This document shows positions 13,055-20,382 of a stretch of DNA of 64,000 bases, one piece after another (within the stretch, counting starts at the first letter, position 1; each line of letters starts with the position of its first letter). The stretch comes from Terrabacter tumescens (lineage in GTDB: Bacteria; Actinomycetota; Actinomycetes; Actinomycetales; Dermatophilaceae). The stretch is from positions 149,564 through 213,563 of the forward strand of contig NZ_BMNZ01000007.1 of NCBI RefSeq assembly GCF_014646815.1, written 5' to 3'. Under the pieces are notes generated by a model. The model was not told where the DNA came from, searched no databases, and worked only from the letters and a program-made list of their open reading frames with translations. The translations under genes were made by a program, and so were the position numbers.

Positions 13055-13369
13055 GTGAGGGAGATCTGCTTGGTCCGCCTCGACAAGACGCGACCAGCGC
13101 TCGTCCTGACCCGGGAAGCTGCTCGGGGTGCGATGACGAAGGTGACCGTGGCCCCCATCACCGGCACCATCAAGGGGTTGTCCAGCGAGGTGGCGGTGGG
13201 ACCCGGCAACGGGCTGGACCACGACTGCGTGGTCTCGTTGGACAACGTCCTCACCGTTCCGGTGGGCGCGCTCGGTCGCACGGTCGGCTATCTCAGTCCC
13301 GCACAGGAAAGGCAGCTGGCGCGAGCTGTCGTGCTGGCATACGACCTCGACGTGCCACTTCTCGAGTAG
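13055..13369 (+). CDS. MazF/PemK-family endoribonuclease toxin
   Basis: 104 residues. It matches the PemK/MazF fold: EICLVRLDKTRPALVLTRE at the start, VAPITGTIKGLSSEV in the middle and VSLDNVLTVP near residue 65. Members cleave mRNA or other RNA at short motifs. I chose the GTG at 13055-13057 because it directly follows the antitoxin stop and begins at the conserved EICLV strand. The pair may stabilise the island. Confidence 0.85.
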   Translation: MREICLVRLDKTRPALVLTREAARGAMTKVTVAPITGTIKGLSSEVAVGPGNGLDHDCVVSLDNVLTVPVGALGRTVGYLSPAQERQLARAVVLAYDLDVPLLE

Positions 13370-13375
13370 CTCACG

Positions 13376-13409
13376 GCGGCAATGTTGGACGTCCCGTCCT
13401 CCGTGCGGC
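13376..13409 (+). repeat. 34-bp dispersed repeat, copy 1
   Basis: Matches 15339-15372 at 32 of 34 positions. It starts GCGGCAATGT and contains GGACGTCCCGTCCTCCG. Its last two bases coincide with the inferred core dinucleotide of the first IS110 element. Confidence 0.75.
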
Positions 13410-13429
13410 TACTTAGAGACTGGTTGCAG

Positions 13430-13605
13430 GATCGGTGTCCGGCCAGACTCGGTCCAGGTGCTCGGCGAGACGCTCTCATATGCGGCTGCCCACCGGCGTC
13501 ATTGGTGTGGCTCTCTCATGGCATGCGCTCTCGTCGGGCACCGCGCGAGGAGAGGCTCTAAAGGGGTTTGTTCTGCTCAAAGTAGCGATGCCCTCCCCGC
13601 TTCCA
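13430..13605 (+). ncRNA. Predicted bridge RNA of IS110 copy 1
   Basis: Lies in the left non-coding end, upstream of the transposase on the same strand, as in the IS110 group. The target-binding loop has TGCGGCT (13481-13487, same sense as the left flank 13404-13410) and CTCATGGC (13515-13522, complement of right flank 14851-14858). The donor-binding loop has CTAAAGGGGT (13558-13567, identical to the element's right end 14841-14850) and AAGTAGC (13580-13586, complement of left end 13408-13414). Stems CGAGACGC/GCGCTCTCG (13466-13473/13525-13533) and GGAGAGGC/GCCCTCC (13549-13556/13590-13596) enclose the loops. RNA ends are approximate. Confidence 0.75.
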
Positions 13606-13638
13606 CACCACGGAGCGAAATGAGGAGGTGCACGGGCG

Positions 13639-14697
13639 ATGGGCGTGATCATCGGGATGGACCCGCACAAGCGCTCGGCCACGATCGAGGTCATCGACCA
13701 GACCGGGCGAGTACTCGAGGTGGGGCGGTTCGACACGAACGAGGCCGGCTACGCGGCGATGCTCGCCGCGGGCCGGGCCTACGGGTCGAGCGGTGAGCGG
13801 GTGTGGGCGGTCGAGGGCTGCAACGGCATTGGCCGGCACATCGCCCACCGCCTCGTCCATGACGGGGAACGGGTGGTGGACGTGCCGACGAAGCTGTCGG
13901 CGCAGGTACGGGTCTTCGCCACCGGTAACGCCCGCAAGACCGACCCGGTCGATGCCCACTCCGTGGCCCTCGCCGCGTTGTATGCGCCGGCCGAGCCCGG
14001 GCTGCGGCCGGTGCTGGTCGAGGATGACCTGGTCGTGATGGGCATGATGGTCGACCGCCGCGACGAGCTCGGTCGGGCCCGGACCCAGACGGTCAACCGG
14101 CTGCATCGGCTTCTGCTGGAACTGATTCCGGGTGGCGCGAAGACGTTCTTGTCCGCGCCGCAGGCCCGAGCGTTGGTCGCCAAGGTGAAGCCGCGCGACC
14201 TCGTCGGGAAGACCCGTCGCCGTCTCGTCGTCGAACTGATCGGGGAGCTCGAGGTGATCGACCGCAAGATCAAGACCGCCGAGAAAGAGCTGACCGCGCT
14301 CGTGCAGGAGCGCGGCTCGACCCTGCTGGAGCTGACCGGGATCGGCCCGACCGGCGCCGCGCGGCTGCTGGCCGGCGTCGGGGACATCCACCGCTTCCGG
14401 GACAAGGACCGGTTCGCCTCGTGGAACGGCACCGCGCCCTTGGATGCGTCCTCCGGGGCGCAGCAACGCCACCGGCTGTCCCGTGCCGGGAACCGCCGGA
14501 TCAATCGGACGCTGCACATCATGGCCGTCGTGCAGCTGCGTAACCCGAGCCCGGGGCGTGAGTTCTACGACGCCCGCAAGGCCGGCGGGACACCGTCGCT
14601 GATGGCGATGCGGTCCCTGAAGCGGCGCCTGCCGAATGTCGTGTACGCGGATGGTCGCCGACCAGACCCGCCGCGACCTTGCCCTCCGCGCGCGTGA
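13639..14697 (+). CDS. IS110-family transposase, C-terminal frameshift
   Basis: 352 residues as read. The N-terminal RuvC-like DEDD domain shows GMDPHKRSATIEV, WAVEGCNGIGRHIAH and NARKTDPVDAHSVAL. The C-terminal Tnp domain has ELTGIGPTGAARLLAGVG and DASSGAQQRHRLSRAGNRR, which includes the candidate catalytic serine. After LPNVVY the protein ends in an odd ADGRRPDPPRPC tail. Removing one G near 14647 gives VVYRMVADQTRRDLALR, a normal IS110 C-terminus, and the frame then continues to a stop at 14839. The core catalytic parts are intact, so activity is uncertain rather than excluded. Start ATG follows GAGGAGG. Confidence 0.92.
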   Translation: MGVIIGMDPHKRSATIEVIDQTGRVLEVGRFDTNEAGYAAMLAAGRAYGSSGERVWAVEGCNGIGRHIAHRLVHDGERVVDVPTKLSAQVRVFATGNARKTDPVDAHSVALAALYAPAEPGLRPVLVEDDLVVMGMMVDRRDELGRARTQTVNRLHRLLLELIPGGAKTFLSAPQARALVAKVKPRDLVGKTRRRLVVELIGELEVIDRKIKTAEKELTALVQERGSTLLELTGIGPTGAARLLAGVGDIHRFRDKDRFASWNGTAPLDASSGAQQRHRLSRAGNRRINRTLHIMAVVQLRNPSPGREFYDARKAGGTPSLMAMRSLKRRLPNVVYADGRRPDPPRPCPPRA

Positions 14698-14929
14698 GGT
14701 GACGGGCCCGGGAGGGCACCGGGGCAACGTCTCTGACTCCAGCGTGACCGGCTCACAACCCCACACCGGCTCTTCGGAGAAGCCTCTTCCCGGACCCGTC
14801 ACCACCCAGCGTAGAACCCCGGCCCTCGCCACGTCTTGACCTAAAGGGGTGCCATGAGCGTGCGTTGCGGACTTCTTGACGGACGAATGGCGACTGCTAC
14901 TGGGCTATGAGCGATGCGAGACTACGACC

Positions 14930-15310
14930 ATGCCTTTGTGGCCAAAGGACTACGACGGCGCGCTAGTCGATCACCGCCTCGATCCCTACCGGGACCGCGC
15001 TGCCGTGGTGTCGGACAACGGCGAGCCAGCGATGCAGGTCTTCATTCAAGTCGATCTTGAGCGTAAGCAGACCGCTGGCCATCTCTGGTGGCGGCGCTGG
15101 TCCCATCCCCGGGAGTTCGTCGTCTTGCACATGCTTATGTGCGACGGTGTTCAAACGGACAGTTGGCTAAGCGATGAAGTCCTTGGCGACGAGTTGGACG
15201 ACTGGTCTCAGGGACGGTTCATGTGGGACGGCAAACCGATGCGGATCGACTGGTGTGACGCGACCAAGTCCGAGGCGTTACGGAATGAGCTCGGTCTGGA
15301 CGAACGATGA
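14930..15310 (+). CDS. Hypothetical protein
   Basis: 126 residues from the ATG at 14930 (MPLWPKDYDG). The open frame can begin at a TTG at 14876, near the IS right end. Acidic and Trp-rich (HLWWRRWSHP, LDDWSQGRFMWDGKPMRIDW), soluble, no recognised domain. Its upstream region may have been displaced by the IS110 insertion about 75 bases away. Moderate GC, island-like. Confidence 0.5.
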   Translation: MPLWPKDYDGALVDHRLDPYRDRAAVVSDNGEPAMQVFIQVDLERKQTAGHLWWRRWSHPREFVVLHMLMCDGVQTDSWLSDEVLGDELDDWSQGRFMWDGKPMRIDWCDATKSEALRNELGLDER

Positions 15311-15338
15311 TTCCCGCAAGTGAAGCTTCGCCCGCAGC

Positions 15339-15372
15339 GCGGCAATGTCGGACGTCCCGTCCTCCGAGCGGC
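15339..15372 (+). repeat. 34-bp dispersed repeat, copy 2
   Basis: Matches 13376-13409 at 32 of 34 positions. Here the sequence continues uninterrupted after GCGGC into AGTTGAGGACGTTTCCTCA, whose last 16 bases form a TGAGGA-CGTT-TCCTCA hairpin (15376-15391). Confidence 0.75.
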
Positions 15373-15416
15373 AGTTGAGGACGTTTCCTCAGGCTTTCGG
15401 CCCCAAAGTGCAGCAC

Positions 15417-16022
15417 TCACGGTGAGGAGTACGGGAGGAGGACGGCGTCCTGGTGACCGTCCCACGACAGGTCGAACCGCCAGCAGCCGGCTCGTGGCAT
15501 GTCGACGAGGGAAGGGCCGGGACCGCCCGGGACGATCCGTCGCACTCTCATGGCACTACCGATGAGGCTGGCATCGATCAGTAGGTCCCCGTTCGTGGGC
15601 GACTCGGCAGGCCTTGCGGTGGGCGCCACCGGAGCGGCCAGCCACAGGATCTTGTTCCCATAGCCTCTCTTCGCAGGCGCGCGCAGAGGGTCGGCGAACA
15701 CGACTCCGAGGATCTGCCCGCGGCTACCGTGCACCTGGCGGACCTTCTGGCCGGGCGGATCGAAGCCGACCCGTGCCCAGGCCGGCAGCGGGCCCACCTC
15801 AATTGCCCCCGTGCAGGACTCGGCCGGCCCCGGTTGCGCCGACCGCGAGCCCGAGGCTGGTGCCGAGCGGGCCGCCGGCCGATTGCTGCGGCTGTCCGGC
15901 ACCGCCCCAGCGCCGCGGTCCCCACGAGTACAGGCGCCCAGCACCGTTGTCGCCACAAGCCATGTCGTCGCCAAGGCGATCAGGCACCGTCCGCCGCAGG
16001 GCCTCTCGACGGCGGTCCGCAT
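15417..16022 (-). CDS. Putative lipoprotein
   Basis: 201 residues. A signal peptide ALATTWLVATTVLGAC ends in the lipobox VLGAC (Cys about residue 31). It is followed by a Ser/Pro/Ala-rich linker (residues 35-70) and a beta-rich domain with a Cys pair (ESCTGAIEV and AGCWRFDLSW). No family recognised. ATG start at 16020-16022. Predicted extracytoplasmic. It is transcribed away from the yefM-yoeB pair. Confidence 0.7.
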   Translation of the reverse strand: MRTAVERPCGGRCLIALATTWLVATTVLGACTRGDRGAGAVPDSRSNRPAARSAPASGSRSAQPGPAESCTGAIEVGPLPAWARVGFDPPGQKVRQVHGSRGQILGVVFADPLRAPAKRGYGNKILWLAAPVAPTARPAESPTNGDLLIDASLIGSAMRVRRIVPGGPGPSLVDMPRAGCWRFDLSWDGHQDAVLLPYSSP

Positions 16023-16192
16023 CTACCGATCGTAAGACCACCGAGCCGCCCCGTAGAGTGGGCGCTTGCGCATCCAGGACGACCGTGTGTGCGGGACTGC
16101 GACGCGGAAGCGAGTGTTCTCGACAGGAAGCACGATCGGGGCAGATGAGTGAAGGGCGTGCCCACCTGGGCTTGCCTCGAACTCGGGTCGGA

Positions 16193-16210
16193 CGTACACT
16201 TTTCTGTACA
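16193..16210 (+). promoter_or_regulatory. YefM-type operator (paired TGTACA hexamers)
   Basis: CGTACA (16193-16198) and TGTACA (16205-16210) have centres exactly 12 bp apart. This matches the hexamer and spacing reported for the E. coli yefM-yoeB operator, with one mismatch in the first hexamer. It lies directly before the antitoxin's Shine-Dalgarno AGGAGG (16210-16215). Confidence 0.75.
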
Positions 16211-16220
16211 GGAGGCAACC

Positions 16221-16478
16221 ATGAAGACGATGAGCTACACAGAATCCCGCGCCCACTACGCCGAGGTGCTCGACGCCGTCGCCAACGACCGCGAAGAGGT
16301 CGTCATCACCCGCGCCGGGCACGAGCCGGTTGTGATCGTCTCCCTCGACGACTACGAGTCATTGCGGGAGACCGCCTACCTGATGCGCTCGCCTTCCAAC
16401 GCCAGACGCCTGCTCGACGCGATGGAGCGTCTCGAGGCCAGCCGGGGCCAGGCCCACGATCTCATCGAGACCGAGTGA
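16221..16478 (+). CDS. yefM: YefM/Phd-family antitoxin
   Basis: 85 residues. MSYTESRAHYAEVLDAVANDREEVVITR followed by EPVVIVSLDDYESL is the diagnostic Phd/YefM fold. The C-terminal part (MRSPSNARRLLDAMERLE) is the toxin-wrapping segment. A strong AGGAGG site lies five bases upstream of the ATG. It is followed after one base by the toxin gene. Predicted to bind the TGTACA pair in its own promoter. Confidence 0.92.
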   Translation: MKTMSYTESRAHYAEVLDAVANDREEVVITRAGHEPVVIVSLDDYESLRETAYLMRSPSNARRLLDAMERLEASRGQAHDLIETE

Positions 16479-16479
16479 C

Positions 16480-16737
16480 GTGCTGCTCGTCTGGGACGAA
16501 AACGCCTGGGAAGACTACCTGTGGTGGCAAGCGCAGGACCGCAAGGTCCTCAAGCGCATCAACGCCCTGCTGGTCGATATCCAACGCAACGGCAACGAAG
16601 GCATCGGCAAGCCCGAGGCGCTGAAGCACGACTTCGCCGGCTACTGGTCCCGACGAATCACCGACGAGCATCGCCTCGTCTACAAGATCACGAGCGCTGA
16701 AGTTCGCATCGCCGCTTGCCGGTACCACTACGGATAG
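16480..16737 (+). CDS. yoeB: Txe/YoeB-family mRNA endonuclease toxin
   Basis: 85 residues, the YoeB length. Conserved elements are WDENAWEDYLWWQ at the N-terminus, then RINALLVDIQRNG, KPEALKHDFAGYWSRRI and EHRLVYKI, ending in ACRYHYG. The known catalytic set (Glu, Arg and the C-terminal His-Tyr) is present. It is a ribosome-dependent RNase in studied homologues. GTG start at 16480, one base after the antitoxin stop. Confidence 0.93.
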   Translation: MLLVWDENAWEDYLWWQAQDRKVLKRINALLVDIQRNGNEGIGKPEALKHDFAGYWSRRITDEHRLVYKITSAEVRIAACRYHYG

Positions 16738-16769
16738 CCGCTCGATCTGCGGCAGATCCGCGCGTTACT

Positions 16770-17012
16770 TCAGGGCAGAAGATCCCAGTACTGCCGCCGG
16801 GCCGGCATCGCGTGGATGACCATCTCCTCGCCACTCTGGAAGATCAGCACAACGATCTCCAGCAGTCGCGCTTGAGTGTCGAACCCGAGCCGCAACTCGC
16901 GGCGTGGCCACTCCTCTTCCTCCAGGGGCTCGATCCACAGCGACAGGTCGGCAGCGTGGACCGCGTCCTCGGGCAGGACCTCGTGCTTGAGTGCACTGCG
17001 GTGGACCTTCAC
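16770..17012 (-). CDS. Putative toxin of a second ribbon-helix-helix module (BrnT-like)
   Basis: 80 residues. KVHRSALKHEVLPEDAVHAA followed by LRLGFDTQARLLEIVVLIF and VIHAMPARRQY has the order of features seen in BrnT-like RNase toxins (Lys-His near the start, a central strand pair, late Arg). Sequence similarity is loose, so the family is tentative. The ATG overlaps the stop of the upstream antitoxin (ATGA). Confidence 0.6.
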   Translation of the reverse strand: MKVHRSALKHEVLPEDAVHAADLSLWIEPLEEEEWPRRELRLGFDTQARLLEIVVLIFQSGEEMVIHAMPARRQYWDLLP

Positions 17013-17257
17013 GCGGCGTAGCCGGCCAGGGCCCGTCGGATCGCCTCGGAGCGCGACAGGTGCTCCCGCGCCGCGTAGTCATCGAGCGCCGCGATCTCCT
17101 CGGCGGTAAGCCGCACGGCGATGACTTGCGTGGGCTCGGCTCCACGCCCTGGGCGCCCTCGCCCGCGGCGCTTCAGCTGCTCGACGTCATAACCAGCCTC
17201 GGCTTCGTCCGCCCACTTCTGGATCTGCTCGTCCGTCACTTGGTCATCACCCGGCAT
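17009..17257 (-). CDS. Ribbon-helix-helix (CopG-like) antitoxin
   Basis: 82 residues. The C-terminal half, QVIAVRLTAEEIAALDDYAAREHLSRSEAIRRAL, is a textbook ribbon-helix-helix. The N-terminal half (QIQKWADEAEAGYDVEQL) would contact the toxin, the reverse of the usual domain order. A palindrome TCGT-ATA-ACGA overlaps a TATACG -10 box at 17265-17275, eight bases before the ATG. Autoregulation is therefore likely. Confidence 0.8.
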   Translation of the reverse strand: MPGDDQVTDEQIQKWADEAEAGYDVEQLKRRGRGRPGRGAEPTQVIAVRLTAEEIAALDDYAAREHLSRSEAIRRALAGYAA

Positions 17258-17264
17258 GACAAAA

Positions 17265-17275
17265 TCGTATAACGA
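17265..17275 (-). promoter_or_regulatory. Candidate operator/-10 of the second antitoxin gene
   Basis: TCGTATAACGA is a 4-bp palindrome around a 3-base spacer, in an unusually AT-rich patch. On the minus strand it contains TATACG, a good -10 element. The ATG lies eight bases downstream, so the mRNA would have little or no leader. Confidence 0.5.
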
Positions 17276-17326
17276 AAACCGATTCGTCGGGGAAGGCCGC
17301 GTCCGATCATTGTCAGGGTCAGTCTT

Positions 17327-18246
17327 CTAAGTGCCGGCGGCCATGTATGCGGCGAGGATGTAGTTGGGATGGCGGTCGAGGTTCTTGCGGGCTCGGTCGT
17401 AGCGCATCGTCGTGCGCGGGTCTGCGTGCCTGGCCGCGATCTGCACGTCGCGTAGGTCGACGCCGGCGTCGAGCATGGTGGTGACGAAGGTATGGCGCAG
17501 CATGTGGGGGTGCATGCGGGCGACGTGGACGCCCCCGGCCTCGGCGAGGCGGTGCAGTCGCCGCGTGGCGCAGTGGCGGTCCATCCGGGTGCCCCGGCTG
17601 GTCCGCAGGATCGGGCCGTCGATACGTCCGTCGACAGCGCGGTCGATGGCGCGGGCCACTGCCGGCGGCAGCGGCGTCAGGACGACCTTGCCGCCTTTGC
17701 CGGTGACGCGCAGGACCCGGTGGCCGTGTTCTCGCCAAGATCTTGGATGCTCGCGCCGCAGGCTTCGAAGATCCGCAGCCCGAGTAGCCCGAGCATGGCG
17801 ACGAGGGCGAAGTCGTTGCAGTTCGCCGACGCACGGGCAGTCGCGAGCATCGCCTCGAACTGCAGATGGGTCAACCCGAGCGTGGGCGACTCCGCGGGAA
17901 CGTTCGGCCGGCGGACGTGCTCGGCCGGAGAGTGCGCCAAGACCTCGTCGATGACGCAGGTTCGGTAGAACCCGGCGACGACGGCGATGCGTCGGCTCAC
18001 GGTGGAGGGCTTGTAGCGGCGGGTCTCCTGCATCCAGCGGATGTAGAGCTCGAGGTGGGGTCGCTGCGCGGTCAGCGGGTCCAGGCCATGGCTACTGCAC
18101 CACGTCAGATACGCGCGTAGGTCGGACTCGGTGTGGACCCGGGACTGGCCCTTGAACCGGGCCAGGTAGGCCGCGACAGCGCGTCTGAGCGTGTCAGATT
18201 CGGGAGGCAGTGGGATCGGGACCAGGACGTTCTCGTAGGTGCTCAT
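17327..18246 (-). pseudogene. Tyrosine recombinase (phage integrase/XerD type), frameshifted
   Basis: The first part (from ATG 18244-18246, MSTYENVLVPIP) has a SAM-like core-binding domain (VAAYLARFKGQSRVHTESDL, PSTVSRRIAVVAGFYR) and the first catalytic Arg in LGLLGLRIFEA. The reading frame breaks after SIQDLGEN near 17727-17732. The second part, in another frame, has HGHRVLRVTGKGGKVVLTP (catalytic Lys), HMLRHTFVTTML (HxxR), ARHADPRTTMRY (second His) and the final Tyr. A single missing base joins them. Without it the catalytic set is split, so the enzyme is presumably dead unless the base is an assembly error. It may have mobilised the island; no att sites or tRNA are visible nearby. Confidence 0.85.
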
Positions 18247-18343
18247 CTGCAAGCGTGACCCCGGTCCGACACTCGGGAAAACGTCCGTAACCACGCCAGT
18301 CGCGGCATAACAGGACGAGTGTTAGCGCGCCTTCTGGGGCCCG

Positions 18344-18847
18344 TCAGAACACTTCCGGGGGGCGGATGCCGTGCCGGCGCAGTGCCTCACCCACCGCCTT
18401 AGCGTCCCGGTTGGCGTACTCAAGAGCCGCCGTTTTCACGACGGGGCCACTGGTTCGGGGAGGTGCGCTCTCGCCCCACCCGGTCGCGATGTCCTCGGTG
18501 ACGACACGCGCGTGAACTCCTCTGGTTTCTAGCTCGGCGACGATCTGAGAAACGTCCTCCACCGAGCCACCCCAGCCGAAACTGGTCTCCATTCGCGACC
18601 ACCGCCTGCGATCGAGAAGGACGACGACCAACAGCGGAGCAACACCAAATGCGGCGCCAAGCGGAAGCGGAACGCGAGTTGCCGCCGTTACCGCAACACC
18701 TGCAGCGGCCGCCAAGAGGCAAACACCAAGAAGCGCTGACCAGCCCACGAGATTTAGGCGTGCCGTCCGGAGCCACGAGCGACGCCGGCGGCCGCCGCGC
18801 CGCCCCGACGGTTTCATGTACTCGGCGTGCCCCCGGGACCGGACCAT
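18344..18847 (-). CDS. Hypothetical membrane protein
   Basis: 167 residues from ATG 18845-18847, which has AGGA seven bases upstream. A basic N-terminus (GRRGGRRRRSW) precedes two hydrophobic segments (SALLGVCLLAAAAGVAV and GVAPLLVVVLL, about residues 40-95). A soluble C-terminal domain of about 85 residues ends in RRHGIRPPEVF. Topology suggests both ends are cytoplasmic. No family recognised. Confidence 0.6.
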   Translation of the reverse strand: MVRSRGHAEYMKPSGRRGGRRRRSWLRTARLNLVGWSALLGVCLLAAAAGVAVTAATRVPLPLGAAFGVAPLLVVVLLDRRRWSRMETSFGWGGSVEDVSQIVAELETRGVHARVVTEDIATGWGESAPPRTSGPVVKTAALEYANRDAKAVGEALRRHGIRPPEVF

Positions 18848-18984
18848 GACTCGATCCTGACAGACCACCCACCCCTTCTCTCGGAAGGGCGTAACCAGCC
18901 GGGCCGCTTCGGCGCGGACAGCGTGCAACGAAGGCGGCCTTGGGCGGAGCCCTCGCTCGCAGAGCGGCTACTTGTTTCATTGAC

Positions 18985-19160
18985 GTAAGGACCGGTGCCT
19001 GCGCAGGCTCGGTTCAGGTGTCCGGGTTCGTCGCTCGCAAAAGCGGCTGCCCACGCCTTGTCGTGTGGCTCTCACATGGGTTGCGCCGCCCGGGCACCGC
19101 CGGGCAGGAGAGGCTCAAGAAGGGATTGCTCTGCTCGAAGTAGCGGTGCCCTCCACGCCC
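18985..19160 (+). ncRNA. Predicted bridge RNA of IS110 copy 2
   Basis: Same architecture as copy 1 with changed guides. AGCGGCT (19042-19048) equals the left flank 18963-18969. CACATGGG (19073-19080) is complementary to GCCATGTG at 20394-20401 except for one core base. AGAAGGGA (19118-19125) equals the right end 20386-20393. AAGTAGC (19138-19144) complements the left end GCTACTT (18967-18973). The donor-loop stem GGAGAGGC/GCCCTCC (19107-19114/19148-19154) is conserved. RNA ends are approximate. Confidence 0.75.
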
Positions 19161-19194
19161 AACCAGTGATCGGTTCGAGGCAACGGAGGACGCG

Positions 19195-20382
19195 GTGAAC
19201 GAAGATGTCTCGCGGGTCGTGATCGGCATGGACCCGCACAAGCGCACGGTGACGATCGAGGTGATGACTGCCGACGAGACGGTCGTCGACGGGGGCCGCT
19301 TCGACACGACGGTCGAGGGGTACGCAGCAATGCTCGAGCACGTCGAGGCCTGGCCGGACCGGGTGTGGGCCATCGAGGGCTGCGAGGGCATCGGCCGGCA
19401 CATCGCGCACCGGCTCCTCGCCCACGGGCAGGACATCGTCGATGTGCCGGCGAAGCTGTCCGCAAAGGCGCGGGTGTTCGCGACCGGGCAGGGCCGCAAG
19501 ACGGATGCGACCGACGCGCACTCGGTCGCCCTGGTCGGTACCCGCATGGCTGGCCTGCGGCCGGTGGTGTCCGATGCGCAGCTTGAGGTGCTGCAGCTGC
19601 TCGTCGACCGGCGGCGCTCGATCGGGGACGAACACACCCGCAAGGTCAGCCAGCTGCACCGAATCCTGTTGGAAATGCTGCCTGGTGGGGCAAAGAAGTA
19701 CCTCTCGGCGGCCCAAGCGCGGGCTCTGCTGTCCACGGCGCGTCCGAGGGATGAGGTCGGTAAGACCCGCAAGCGAGTGGCCATGGAGCTGGTGGCCGAC
19801 CTGGAGCGGATCTATGCGCGCAAGAAGGCCGCCGACAAGGAGCTGAAGGAGCTCGTCGCAGCGACCGGCACCTCCCTGCTCGGGCTGCACGGCATCGGCC
19901 CCTCCGGCGCCGCGCGGCTGCTCGTCGAGGTCGGGGACCTGGCCCGGTTCCCGGACCGCAACCACTTCGCCTCCTGGACCGGGACCGCCCCGATCGACGC
20001 CTCCTCCGGTGACCACGTGAGGCACCGGCTCTCCCGTGGCGGGAACCGGCAGATCAACCGGGTGCTGCACATCATGGCCACCGTCCAGCTGCGGACCCCG
20101 ACCGAGGGCCGCGCCTACTTCGACCGGAAGAAGGCCGCCGGGAAGACCTCGATGGAAGCGATGCGCTGCCTCAAACGGCGCCTGTCCGACCTCGTCTTCC
20201 GCAAGTCGCCCGGCGACTACGTCGCTGGCCGGCTCACCACCGTGACGGGCCCGGGAGGGCACCGGGGCAACGGCTCTGACTCCAGCGTGACCGGCTCACA
20301 ACCCCACACCGGCTCTTCGGACCAGCCACTTCCCGGACCCGCCACGACCCACCCTAGAACGGCCTTGCCGACCGCGTCTTGA
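19195..20382 (+). CDS. IS110-family transposase
   Basis: 395 residues, apparently intact. The DEDD domain shows GMDPHKRTVTIEV, WAIEGCEGIGRHIAH and GRKTDATDAHSVAL. The C-terminal Tnp domain has GLHGIGPSGAARLLVEVG and DASSGDHVRHRLSRGGNRQ with the candidate nucleophilic Ser. The last ~50 residues (from VTGPGGHRGNG) are low-complexity Gly/Ser/Pro and correspond to a DNA block almost identical in both elements, so they may be read-through of a functional DNA end. GTG start at 19195 with GGAGG upstream. Confidence 0.95.
   Translation: MNEDVSRVVIGMDPHKRTVTIEVMTADETVVDGGRFDTTVEGYAAMLEHVEAWPDRVWAIEGCEGIGRHIAHRLLAHGQDIVDVPAKLSAKARVFATGQGRKTDATDAHSVALVGTRMAGLRPVVSDAQLEVLQLLVDRRRSIGDEHTRKVSQLHRILLEMLPGGAKKYLSAAQARALLSTARPRDEVGKTRKRVAMELVADLERIYARKKAADKELKELVAATGTSLLGLHGIGPSGAARLLVEVGDLARFPDRNHFASWTGTAPIDASSGDHVRHRLSRGGNRQINRVLHIMATVQLRTPTEGRAYFDRKKAAGKTSMEAMRCLKRRLSDLVFRKSPGDYVAGRLTTVTGPGGHRGNGSDSSVTGSQPHTGSSDQPLPGPATTHPRTALPTAS

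Larger units (their letters stand above)
13410..14852 (+). mobile_element. IS110-family insertion sequence, copy 1
   Basis: About 1.44 kb. The ends have no terminal inverted repeats, typical of IS110. I placed the boundaries by matching the bridge-RNA guides to the ends. The left core GC is 13408-13409, followed by TACTT; the right end CTAAAGGGGT (14841-14850) precedes core GC (14851-14852). Contents are a ~230-bp non-coding left end, then the transposase. It is related to the element at 18969-20395, in the same orientation, but the guides differ. Confidence 0.8.

Noticed and set aside
12217..13281. 354-codon reading of the lipoprotein frame
   Set aside because: The upstream part overlaps mazEF on the other strand; the signal peptide shows the true start at 12702.
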